In this document: positions 11,905 to 22,601 of the stretch, one piece after another | Position numbering within the stretch: the stretch's first letter is position 1 | Layout of the letters: each line of letters opens with the position of its first letter | Origin: Blastocladiella britannica | Lineage: Eukaryota; Blastocladiomycota; Blastocladiomycetes; Blastocladiales; Blastocladiaceae | Length of the DNA stretch: 29,689 nucleotides | Direction: 5' to 3' | Assembly: GCA_025349905.2 (NCBI GenBank) | Contig: MU624709.1 | Coordinates: forward strand, 1 to 29,689 | Translations under genes and position numbers: made by a program | The notes under the pieces: model-generated | The model's input: the letters and a program-made list of their open reading frames with translations, nothing else | Told to the model about the DNA's origin: nothing | Database searches by the model: none

Positions 11905-13482
11905 ATGCCCTCGCTCAGCCAGCGCGCCCTCGGCCGCAGTTCTCCGTCGGGCTCGTCGCCACACAATACCTACCAGATGACGTCGCAACATCCACCGGTT
12001 GCACCGGCAGCGGCACTGCCGTCGACCGCTGGACAGCAACCGCTCTCGCCGCGCTCGACCATGACGGGCGGCGGCAGCGCGACAGTGCATATTCCCCCGA
12101 CTGCTCTGCCGCTCGACTCGTCCGCGATTACCGGGTCGAAATTGCCATTCCGTGAGCGCGCCAAAGCGTTCATCCGGCCGTACCTGAAGCTCTGGCGGAA
12201 TATGCACGATATCCGGCTGACGGCGTACTCTGTGCTTTGGTTCCTGTTTTGCACCTACGTGACGTGCCTGTCCAACTCCACGGTCGATCGCATCAACCCG
12301 AATTCCATCCTTCCAGTTGACCAACGCCACGCGTTGCAGGATCCGCTCCTCCAATGGTCGTTCAAGATCTTTGACAAGACGGGCCTGCCCATGGACTTTG
12401 CGGACATTCTCGTGCGCATTGCCACCGCCCTCATTTTCGCTCGGTGCTTCACTCTGAAGGACAAGTCGTTTACCGTCTTTCGCCGGACAATGTACATATC
12501 GGGGGCAGTCTACCTGTTTCGCGCGCCCACAGTGCTCTTGACTGTCTTGCCGAATCCCTACTTGACGGTAACTATATACACTCTTTTTTTTCTCGCAAAT
12601 ATTTGCCATGACTCACACCTGCCGGAAATGTAGTGTCAATCCCATCCAGATCCGTCTCTGTGGATGGATGCCTTCAACTTGATGCTCCAGCGCCGATTCT
12701 CTTGCGGAGATGTGTTTTTCAGCGGCCACTCGATCTTTTTCACGATGGTATTGAGGTTGTACGGCATGTACAGCGCATGGCTCCCGCTCAAGGTGGCCGC
12801 AGGCATCTTTACCTTTATTGGGCTCTTTTCGGTACGCGTCTCTTTTTTCCATTTTTTTCATATTTTCCATCAAACTGACCACAACCTACTCATATATTAG
12901 CTCGTCTTTACGACCTACCACTACACGATCGACGTGATGTTTGCATTCACTATTGTCACCACGGCATTCACCATCTACCACTGGATCGCCAAGGCCAAGA
13001 TGGGGTCGCGGCGCTGGTGGGGTAAGATAATCCTGAGCATTGATGGCGAGCGCTACATGGACATTGCCGATGGGATTCCCGTCAACCGCCGTGGATCATT
13101 CCTGAACGAATCCGACGACCAAGTACGGCACAACGGCGCCTCTTCGCACGGCTCCATGGACGACGGCAGCGATGACCACGACATTTTCTTTGGTCCCGTT
13201 GGCCCTGCTGCTGCCTCCCCCGCCGGGAGCCAAGTTCCAACTTCAGGAACGCCCGCCACAATGGTTCAACTGCGCCGGCCTTCGGGCGCCAGTGGGCGGG
13301 GGATGCTGGTTTCGGAGGGATCTGAGGTTCTGCTTGTGGATAGCGAGATGGCAGCCGCGATGCTGCCCATTCCTTCATCACCAACCAAGTCGTTTGCGAC
13401 AAAGAGCATGCGAGGCGAAGGGAGTAGCAGCATGACTGGGAGCGAGAAGCCAGGCAAGGGCTCAATTGCCTTTGATCGTTGA
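11905..13482 (+). CDS. Sphingomyelin-synthase-like (PAP2_C) membrane enzyme
   Basis: Multi-span membrane protein of the sphingomyelin synthase-related family, which moves a phospho-headgroup onto ceramide or a similar lipid in Golgi or plasma membrane. Exons 11905..12567, 12634..12831, 12901..13482 (480 aa); introns of 66 nt (GTAACT) and 69 nt (GTACGC), both phase 0. The family's two catalytic blocks are present: CGDVFFSGHS with His253, and HYTIDV with His294 and Asp298. Hydrophobic segments lie near residues 110-127, 170-185, 195-220, 250-270 and 275-315. The N-terminal 90 residues are Ser/Pro/Gln-rich and probably cytosolic; the last 150 are acidic and Ser-rich. Headgroup donor cannot be read from sequence: it could be a sphingomyelin, ethanolamine-phosphoceramide or inositol-phosphoceramide synthase. 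ATG chosen because it is the first in frame after the LYS4 stop and follows a C/T-rich leader. Confidence 0.78.
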
Positions 13483-13497
13483 ACATTGTTTAAAAAT

Positions 13498-14471
13498 CTA
13501 ATCACTCTCGGATCCCGAGTCCTCCTCCTCCTCACCTGCCGCACCGCCGAGCATTGCCGAGAGCGAGAGCGGATACCGCGCTGGTTTTTCTTGCTCTGGA
13601 ACTGGAGCGTCTGGAACTGGAGCGTCGGGTACCACCTCGGCCAACTCCGGGTATGGCTCTTGGGTGGTTTCCATGGCATCGGCCGGCGCATACTCCTCCT
13701 CCTCCTCCTCCCCCGGCGGATCCACTTGCATGGCAAAGAATGGCGGCACCTCCTCGTATTGGGCAGGTTCCTCGCCCGAAACTGGCGGGTTCAAGTCAAC
13801 ACTCTGCACGTCGTCTTGGGCACTCTCATCATGAGCTGGAGGTGGCGAGGGCATTGCGGCGGCTGCTGCGACCATTGCGTACTGCGCACTCCTCGCCACA
13901 CCGGCGCCATGCATGTGCGGCAATGTCGGTGGGTCCGGAATCGCATCCACCTCCATGGGCTCCTCTGCATCCGACTCTGGCGCAGCTACCTGCTCCATTT
14001 GCACTGGAACGGCTCGATCGAGGCGGTAGGACTTGGTGCGAGTCGTCAAATGGCAGACTCAACCAGGAATATAATGAATAGGTACCTGAGTTTCGGGGTC
14101 GTATACTAAGTAGAGATCCACTGGAGCTGAATCGCGGAGGTCTCCGCTAAAGTAGAGTCCGTCTCCCTGGATACAATGGTGAATGAATATTGAGGATAAA
14201 GTGTGAAGGGATTGCTCAACGGACATCGTCAGGAGCACTGGCCACAGCCTTGAGTATGCCAGCCTCGTGTGTAAATCTGGCAGTCGATGGATCGTTCAAG
14301 CTACCCTGCGGGACTGGTCGAAAAATGAGGTCGGTTTGGCGGCGTGACAACGACAAATAAATAGGCAGCAGGCATACATTCGGCGACATGAAGGGTCGGC
14401 CCGCGATTTGTTCGCGAGCTCGTGACGGACGCGCCAATGACAACGGGATAGTCGCGGCGGTATTCCAGCAT
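13498..14471 (-). CDS. EAF-like RNA polymerase II elongation cofactor
   Basis: Likely member of the ELL-associated factor family, which partners ELL to stimulate Pol II elongation in the nucleus. Exons (minus) 14471..14378, 14313..14225, 14166..14086, 14031..13498 give 265 aa; introns of 64 (GTATGC), 58 (GTCCGT) and 54 nt (GTACCT). The N-terminal domain shows the EAF pattern: YPVVIGASV, then a short FPQGSLNDPS segment, GLYFSGDLRD, and the hallmark LYLVYDPETQSYRLDRAV that parallels the animal block ending in a Glu-Lys-Leu strand. The C-terminal 170 residues are acidic and Pro-rich with Glu runs, as expected of a transactivating tail. Only the intron 3 acceptor after ACCAAG restores this strand. 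The match is by pattern, so moderate confidence. It shares a 68-bp promoter with CDK7 and ends 15 bp from the previous gene. Confidence 0.7.
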
Positions 14472-14539
14472 CTTTTTATAAATTTTTGACTGAAAGAGCG
14501 CTCCTCTCCTTCAATATACTTGAATTCAACTAATCGATA
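14472..14539. promoter_or_regulatory. Shared 68-bp promoter, EAF-like (-) and CDK7 (+)
   Basis: Only 68 bp separate the two start codons. The segment is A/T-rich, with TTTTTATAAATTTTT next to the EAF-like ATG, a TATA-like match on both strands. Inferred from orientation. Confidence 0.55.
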
Positions 14540-15923
14540 ATGGAGACCGAGGCAGAGAAAAAGAGCCAGCGGTACCGCCTCGTCAAGATGGTCGGCTCGG
14601 GCGCTTACGCCAAGGTGCGCGTTCATTTTCCGCATTCGGTCCACATCACAAACTAACATACTTTTTTACAGGTGTATCGAGGTACAGTCTTTGAGCGCCT
14701 CTCCTGTATATGCTCATTCTATCATTGCGCTGTATTTATGTTTGTGACGCACACCAGGCGTTGATGTCGTCAATAATCGCATCGTTGCGGTCAAGCAAAT
14801 CCGCGTCGGCCTTATGATGCAGTCCGAAATGGGCATGGATTTGTCTGCGATCCGTGAGCTCAAGGTCCTGCAGGAGCTCCATCATCCTAACATCGTCGAC
14901 GTCCGTTTTTCCACCCCTTAGTTTGAGTGCAGAACAATTGACCAAAAAATGGTGGACACAGCTGATTGACGTGTACCGCAAAGGAATGAATCTGAACCTT
15001 GTCCTCGAGTACCTTGAGACGGACTTGGAAAAGATCATCCGCGATCCGGCGCTGACGTTCCAGGAGGCAGACATTAAATCTTGGATGCTCATGATGTTGC
15101 GTGGTATTGCATGGTGCCATCGCAACTGGGTCCTCCACCGAGTACGCACTTGACTTTTACAGACAAAACATGGAAATTCACCATGGCATTTGCCCACTGT
15201 ACCAGGATTTGAAACCCAATAACTTGCTCATTGCGCGTGACGGGCAGCTCAAGCTCGCCGATTTCGGTCTCGCCCGCGATTATGGCCAGGATCCCTGCAT
15301 TTCCCGCCCAATGTCTCCAAATGTCATTACCAGGTACTCCATGCTTTTTTTCTAACTTTTGGGTGCAATACGATATCTCATCAATGAAAAAAAACCTGCC
15401 CAGTTGGTACCGACCCCCAGAGCTTTTGCTGAATGCTCGTCAATACGCGTTTGCGGTCGACATGTGGTCTGCTGGCTGCATCTTTGCCGAGCTTCTGAAT
15501 CGCGCGCCATTTCTCCCGGGCAAGTCCGACATGGAGCAACTTGTTTTAATCTTCCACGTTCTCGGCACACCAACGGACGATACGTGGCCAGGATTCTCGG
15601 ATCTCGCGCGCGGTATGGAGTTTAAGCACGAGCCGGGTCGTCCCATTGCGTCTTGCTTTCAGGTCCCGCCATCGCCGAGCGCACTTGCTCTCGTGAGCTT
15701 GCTCCTCAAGCAGTGCCCGAGCCATCGCCCAAGCGCCGAAGATGCGCTGCGCATGGCATTTTTCAGCGACCAGCCATACCCGACTCCTCCGGAACGGCTT
15801 CCAAAACCCGCGGTCGCCAAGACCAAGGCAAAGAGTCAAGTCATGGTGGGCAATACTGGTAAAGGCGAGGAGGTTCTTCTCACAAAGCCGGCCAAGCTGA
15901 ATTTTGCTAGCAAAGTGCAATGA
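14540..15923 (+). CDS. CDK7: Cyclin-dependent kinase 7 / Kin28 (TFIIH CAK kinase)
   Basis: Catalytic subunit of the CDK-activating kinase and TFIIH, phosphorylating the Pol II CTD and other CDKs. Exons 14540..14614, 14672..14681, 14758..14900, 14962..15141, 15206..15333, 15404..15923 (351 aa). Exon 2 is just 10 nt. Glycine loop [11 protein letters not shown] spans three exons; VAVK lysine is residue 41; DLSAIRE replaces PSTAIRE; catalytic loop HRDLKPNN starts at 135; DFG is at 155-157. CDK7-specific blocks are [44 protein letters not shown] and [17 protein letters not shown]. In the activation loop the phosphorylated Thr of CDK7/Kin28 is replaced by Ser173-Pro, and Ser179 stands before WYRPPE. 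Introns 57-76 nt; donors include GTGCGC, GTACAG and GTCCGT. The C-terminus LTKPAKLNF recalls the CDK7 tail. Confidence 0.92.
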
Positions 15924-15967
15924 TAAACATTTTTACCAACGCTTTTCCCAAGCGATCATTTGCAATA

Positions 15968-18900
15968 ATGAATATTCATCTGACGCGCTGTACTGAGCTG
16001 GATAAAGTGCTACCAAAGCACTCGACACAACTTGCGTGTGCGGCCTGTCCCCTTGAGCCCTACACGCATGTGATCGCGGCTGCGGGACCCGAGGCACCGC
16101 ACTTGAGTCTCGTCGTATTCTGCGACGACGATCGCCAGCTGTCGACGCATATTGGATTAACTGACATTGCCAATTCGGAGTCCCTTTCCGCAGTGGCAAT
16201 TCATGGACCTTCACGGCGACTAAGTGTACTTTACACTTCGGGCGAGCTGCACGAACACGTATTTTCGTCCTCGGCGCTTGGGCCGGGAACGCTTGTTGCA
16301 CGCTTCCAATTCCCCGCGTACACCACCTCGGCCGTCAACGCGTGCATCGAGTACAACACGGACGGTAAACAACTCGCTGTCAGTGTCGGATCCGCGCTTT
16401 ACGGACTGGTTGTTGGTCCCACCACCCACCCTACCTCGTCTGCGCGGCCATGGGCGAATGCCATACGGCACGTGCTGCAAGGCCACTCGCTGCCGATTCT
16501 TTCTCTGGCATTCACGCGCAACAATCATTTGATATCGCTGGCGGAGGACCATACGTTCAAAATATGGGATTTGGGCTTGCAAGCGTGTGTGTTCCAATCA
16601 CCGATCATCGCGCCGACCTCCAGTATGATGGGGTTGACGGTCGGCCAGCACGCACTCTTTGTGGCAAGCAGCGACGGGCTCGTCCGCGAGTTTCAACTGG
16701 CTTCACTACTGACGGAGGCCAAAACCGGTTCACATCAATCGCAGCCAAGGGCCATTCAACCGCGCTTAACGCATGTCTTCAACGTTGGCGCTGCCATTGT
16801 CGGCAACGACCAAAAAATCCGCGCGGAGGCGGCGCGATCAGCGTCCACGACCGTGATTCCCGCATCGGGACGCGCTTATGTCATGGTTCCCGACATGCGC
16901 GCAGACAGCGCTGCCGATCTGGCTGCGGTGTCCTCTGACGTGTCCGTGGTCGGGTGCAGCGTCGTTGGTCACACGCTCGTGACTTTTACCCGGACGCACA
17001 TGGTCGTCTTCAACGTTCATTCGCGTGAGCTTGCCACCATTGTGGAGCTTGCCAGCTCCCGCAGTCCCTCCTCCGCTGCTCCAGTCCCACCGACGACGAC
17101 AACCAACTGCTCGCTCTTTGCACCAAACTCTCCTGCCATTGACCTTGATATCGGCATGCTTGCATCGATTTACGCGATTCCATCGCTCTGGTGCGGCATC
17201 TTCAACACTGCCACCAAATATCATGGTACTAACCATAATCAAGACGAAAAGCAGCACCGACAGCACCCCTAGTTCCCTCGCTTCATTTATTGCGCTCCCA
17301 ATTTTCAGCGGCCCGCCGGTGGTGTTGAATCTGTCGCTTGACTCACATATGACCCCCCTGCCGAGCCGAGCGTCAGCGTCTGCCGATCGCAAAGAATTCG
17401 CGTCCTATGTTGCCCACTGCCTTGGTAAACCAGTCGACGAGACCATGGCGCTCGATGTCCTTGTGGCACTCGCATACGAAGCGCTAAGCCCCGTGGAGAG
17501 CAAGTGGTCCACGTCGAGCGCTGCTGCACTGCTAGCGGCGCTGAGTGCAGCGCACCTCGTGAACGTCGGGGACTTGGCTTCAATTGATTTGGATTCCGTC
17601 ACTGTGCCAATGGGGACCCGCCACATGCTTGAGATGCTACGCGGACTTGTGGCACACCGGAACAGCCGCCAATTCAGTCTGTTTCTGGAACCGATATCGC
17701 TTGCCAACCTCATGCCAGCATCGCCGCTTTACAAATTTGGACGACCAGCTGAGCGTCCTACACCACGGCCCAGCGCACTTGACAAGCCGATTACTTTTCG
17801 CAAGACGGTCAAGTCGTCGGGATACACGGCAGCACCCGTCATTCCCAAGCATATTTCGACTGCTCGACAGCAAAAGGTGAAGCAAAGTGGCCTCTTGGTC
17901 CAGGCTCGGCACAAGTCGGCGCTCGTGACGCAGGCGACTGCTGGCTGTTGGCGCTCGACGGCGGATTTGGATATGCGCAATCTTGGCTCCACTACCACTG
18001 CAACAAGTGCAGACGCAGCGACAGCACCGTCATGGCAGCCCGAGTTTCGCACACAACAACAACTCTTTTCGAGCAGCAGCGTCACATCCATTGTGCCCTC
18101 GAGCTCTGGCCGGTCCATGCTGGCCGCAAGTTCAAGCGGCGGGGTTTGCGTCTTTGGCTGGCCCGAGGCAACACAAGCTGGGTATGCGATTGCGACCCCG
18201 CGCACGATGTTTCGCTGTGGAGAGCCCGTGACGTGTGCATCGTGGTCCCACGACGACACGAAAATCGCAGTGTGCACTGGTCGCGGAATTATGCTCTGGG
18301 ACATGGCCGGCAACTGCGAGCAGCCGGATGCGTGGTGGGCACCGCTCGACAGTAAGTCGACCGTGACGACCGGCAGATTTTTGTACAAATCGCGCTTTGT
18401 CGTTGCTGCTAACGGGGACCGTCTTGACCTCATTCGATTCCGGCTTGATTCCGTAACAACTTTGGCGTCAAAACCGCTGGCTGCGAGCAAATCTGGGCGA
18501 CCGGCGTCAACAACGAGCGTGATTCGGCCGAGGAGCGCGACAAGCGATGCAAAAACTGTCTGGCACCTTGATGCGCCGCAGAACGCCCAGCAAATTACGG
18601 CGCTGGCAACATGGAACGCGTATGACTCGCCGCTTGTTGCCTTTGCCACATCCAACAAGGGACTATATGTAGCCGACCTGAACCACGGCGCTAGTATCAT
18701 GCAGCTGCGTACCGAGCCGGTATCTTCCCCTCCGTTGCTCCCCCAGATTTCCTCCCAGGGACAAGTGACCGCATTATCCGGACCAGGAAGCGGCGTTCGT
18801 GCCATCTTTTCGATTCACGCAGCTGAAGGATGCTCGCCCGCAGCTCTCCCGTTCCTCACCACAACCGCGCCTGGCGACTTGGTCCGGCTCTGGGATTTGC

Positions 18901-19304
18901 GAACAGGCGCAACAGTGGTGCGCATGGGTGCCAATCTTGTGCCCCCTCGTACAGCGCGCGCTTTTGGGTCTGCTGGAGCGGTGCTATCGCCCGATGCGAC
19001 ACTTGTTGCGGTTCCCACGGACAGTGCCACGGTCGCGCTCTTGGATGTACGCATGTCTGGCCGGATCATTGCGACGTTGGGTGTCTCGCGGCGCGATGAG
19101 GCTGCAACCCGTGCGGGCGTTCTGTCCTCTCGCTCCCTGGTGACTACTGCGCAGGCCTCGACGCCGGCGGCAGCCAATCCCACGATTCAACCACTGTCAA
19201 CCATGGGAGGCGACGCCGCGTGCGCTGTGGCATTCCACCCGTTCAGAAGCGAAATCATTGCCGGGACGGCACGGGGTGCCGGCTTATTGTATTCTGTACG
19301 CTGA
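15968..19304 (+). CDS. WDR27: WD-repeat protein, WDR27 homologue
   Basis: Large WD40 protein, probably two beta-propellers on either side of a linker. Exons 15968..17190 and 17273..19304 give 1084 aa. N-terminal half has QLACAACPLE and the WD block HSLPILSLAF...DHTFKIWDLG. The middle carries the WDR27 signature VKSSGYTAAPVIPKHI, which matches the animal protein closely, and the C-terminal half has VTCASWSHDDTKIAV...IMLWDMAG, GDLVRLWDLRTGA and ACAVAFHPFRSEIIAGTARG. Function of WDR27 is poorly known, so none is proposed. The single intron starts GTGCGG at 17191 and contains a perfect TACTAAC branch box at 17227; several AG acceptors (17251-17315) keep frame, and I chose 17272. The ATG at 15968 is preferred over one at 15920 that overlaps the CDK7 stop codon, because conserved sequence begins just after it. 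Confidence 0.83.
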
Positions 19305-19359
19305 TGAAAAACATTCATTTTGTCTGCACCATAGGAGCTGGTTTGGTTCCTTGGACATC

Positions 19360-20121
19360 TTAACGGATCACCGACGGGATCAACGGCGCAAGGGCGGTGG
19401 AACGCCCGCGCGGCTGAAAGTTGCGAGCGCGGTGCTTGAGCGTGCTGCGGGTCGACTCCTCAAGCGTCCACTCGACGGCCTTGGGCGGCAGCGAGTCGAA
19501 ATACTTGGCCTTGATCTTGGGCATAAATACGACATCGGTGACGCAGTAGGCGAGGACGGCCGGCTCCATGGGACGGGCTGCAAACGCCTCGAATGATCCA
19601 CCGCACTCGGGAAAGATCTTGGACCGCGCTGCCTCCTTGGCCGTCGTGGCGACACTGGCCTCCTTGTACGACAGGGTCTGGCCAAGGACGCGCTTCATCC
19701 CGTTGCGCAGGCGTGTGGAGTCGCGATCGAGGAAGCGAGTCACGAGCTCGGCCATTTGCAGGCACAAAACATTAACAGGGAGCAGCGAGTACTGGTGCCA
19801 GAGGGCATCACAGTCGTTGCGGGGGTCAAAGAAGACTTTGCGCACTCGCTGGTTCTCCATGATCTCGCGAAAGCCGAGGCCGAGCGCGAACGGGTCTTTC
19901 AGCTTTACAAAGTCGACGAGGTAGACGTGGGTCGGGTCCACCATTACTTGCATGAGGTAGATTGCGCCGTCGCGGCAGAGATCCTTGCCCTCAATGTCCA
20001 AGTACACGACATTGGCACCAGTGAGGTCCAGGGTCATGGCTGCCAGCAGCTCCAACGTGTCCACGAAGGTGACTTGGCAGCCGTTGACGTTGAGGGTGTT
20101 GGTGGTGATTTCGGTGGTCAT
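19360..20121 (-). CDS. EXD1-like 3'-5' exonuclease domain protein
   Basis: Single-exon gene, 253 aa, for a DEDD-fold (DnaQ/RNase D-like) protein expected to degrade or bind RNA or DNA. Exo I is YLDIEGKDL (Asp and Glu metal ligands), the second block is FFDPRNDCDALWHQY, which parallels the HDCRNDSDAL block of the EXD1 group, and Exo III is AYCVTDVVFMP with the Tyr-x3-Asp spacing. The first His of the EXD1 block is Phe here, so activity is not assured. The C-terminal 40 residues are basic and unstructured. The gene ends 55 bp from the WDR27 stop (convergent) and starts 241 bp from the thymidylate synthase gene. No intron is needed, unusual in this window. Confidence 0.83.
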   Translation of the reverse strand: MTTEITTNTLNVNGCQVTFVDTLELLAAMTLDLTGANVVYLDIEGKDLCRDGAIYLMQVMVDPTHVYLVDFVKLKDPFALGLGFREIMENQRVRKVFFDPRNDCDALWHQYSLLPVNVLCLQMAELVTRFLDRDSTRLRNGMKRVLGQTLSYKEASVATTAKEAARSKIFPECGGSFEAFAARPMEPAVLAYCVTDVVFMPKIKAKYFDSLPPKAVEWTLEESTRSTLKHRARNFQPRGRSTALAPLIPSVIR

Positions 20122-21506
<1,385 letters not shown>

Positions 21507-21522
21507 CAAAAAAAAAAAATTG

Positions 21523-21528
21523 AATAAA
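21523..21528 (+). terminator. poly(A) signal AATAAA of TYMS
   Basis: AATAAA 17 nt after the thymidylate synthase stop, just behind an A-run in the 63-bp gap to the convergent Pro/Ser-rich gene. Confidence 0.6.
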
Positions 21529-21569
21529 CGAATTTGATTGATTAGACTATTTTTCTTGGACTGTGGAAT

Positions 21570-22454
21570 TCACATGTTCATGTCCCCGAGCCGGGTCGCT
21601 AGCGTCGCAACTGCTGCACGCACACGAGCGTCGTGGCGCGCGCGGTCCGCACCACTCAGCGAACTCGCGCTTCCTGAACGGCGCTTGCCCGCCGTCGGGG
21701 ATGACGTGCTTGTGGTGGAGGTAATGGATGACAAGGTAGAGGAGGAGGAAGAGGAAAAGGGTATGCTGGCACGTCCAAACGCGGACCCGCGGCGCGCTGT
21801 TGTTGTTGCGCGACGCCCACACGACGGCCGGCCGCGCGCATTCGCATTTGCTGGTCCTCGCGGCGCTGGCTCGGGTTCGACGACATCGCCAATATCTTCG
21901 TTGGAGGGGTGGTGCTGCCGCAATCCGTCAAGTGGGACGAGTGGTGACAATGGCGGGGATGCCGGGCGCCACGACGGATGCTGCGGCCGGGGTGCCGACA
22001 GGAGCACGCTGACCATGTATGTGCCGGGAGGGACCGCCCACACGTCATCCGTGTTGCCTGGCGGCTCGGCAGCGCGCGAGAGCGAGTCTGCCGAGGGCGA
22101 GGGCGACGGAGCAGCGCCAGAGGCAGCCGAAACGCCCCCGAGACGCATGTCGTGCATCATAAGCGATGGCGACGGCGGCAATGGCTCGCATCTCGTGGCA
22201 GCAGGTGGCGAAGATGCGAGCGCAGCATCAACGGTTGCGGTGGATGCTGGGATTGCCGACGACCCAAGGGAAAAAAGAAGCGAAAGGACATCCGAAAACG
22301 CTGGTGGAGCAGTGCTCCGGTTGAAACACGAGCCGGGGGTGAGCTCGGGGCTGTTGGGCGGCGGCTGGAGCCGGTCGAGCGAGGTGTCGGCATAGGGCAT
22401 CGGTGGAGATGGAAGCGGCGAGACGCGGTGATGCAGGTGGTTATGGTGCTGCAT
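21570..22454 (-). CDS. Hypothetical Pro/Ser-rich protein
   Basis: Open frame of 294 aa without recognised domain. It starts MQHHNHLHHRVSPLPSPP right after an A/T-rich leader, like other genes here, and is rich in Pro, Ser and Ala, with poly-Ser near residue 245 and a basic, helical C-terminus (ADRARHDARVRAAVATLATR). The region GTYMVSVLLSAPRPQ may be a short strand. The opposite strand is also open over almost the whole length (21538-22395, 285 aa, acidic), so the coding strand is not certain. I favour minus because of the leader, the spacing of 147 bp after the upstream minus-strand helicase, and the plausible C-terminus. The frame upstream of this ATG reaches 22556 but would place the start in an A/T-rich intergenic stretch. 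Confidence 0.5.
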   Translation of the reverse strand: MQHHNHLHHRVSPLPSPPMPYADTSLDRLQPPPNSPELTPGSCFNRSTAPPAFSDVLSLLFSLGSSAIPASTATVDAALASSPPAATRCEPLPPSPSLMMHDMRLGGVSAASGAAPSPSPSADSLSRAAEPPGNTDDVWAVPPGTYMVSVLLSAPRPQHPSWRPASPPLSPLVPLDGLRQHHPSNEDIGDVVEPEPAPRGPANANARGRPSCGRRATTTARRGSAFGRASIPFSSSSSSTLSSITSTTSTSSPTAGKRRSGSASSLSGADRARHDARVRAAVATLATRLGDMNM

Positions 22455-22601
22455 TAAATTTTTTTTTAATCCGTGCTTGCCGTGCTTTCTTTCGAGGATG
22501 GATGGATTGGATTTCTCGTTAAAAGAAGGAAGAGCGAAAATCAGAGAGAGTTTCATTTTTCACGCAAAATTTGTGGCGCAAATCGTTTCGGATTTCTCAG
22601 T

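Noticed and set aside
17729..18805. 358-codon open frame on minus, opposite WDR27
   Set aside because: Lies antisense to WD-repeat coding sequence; no recognisable domain, composition is that of a mirror frame in GC-rich DNA.
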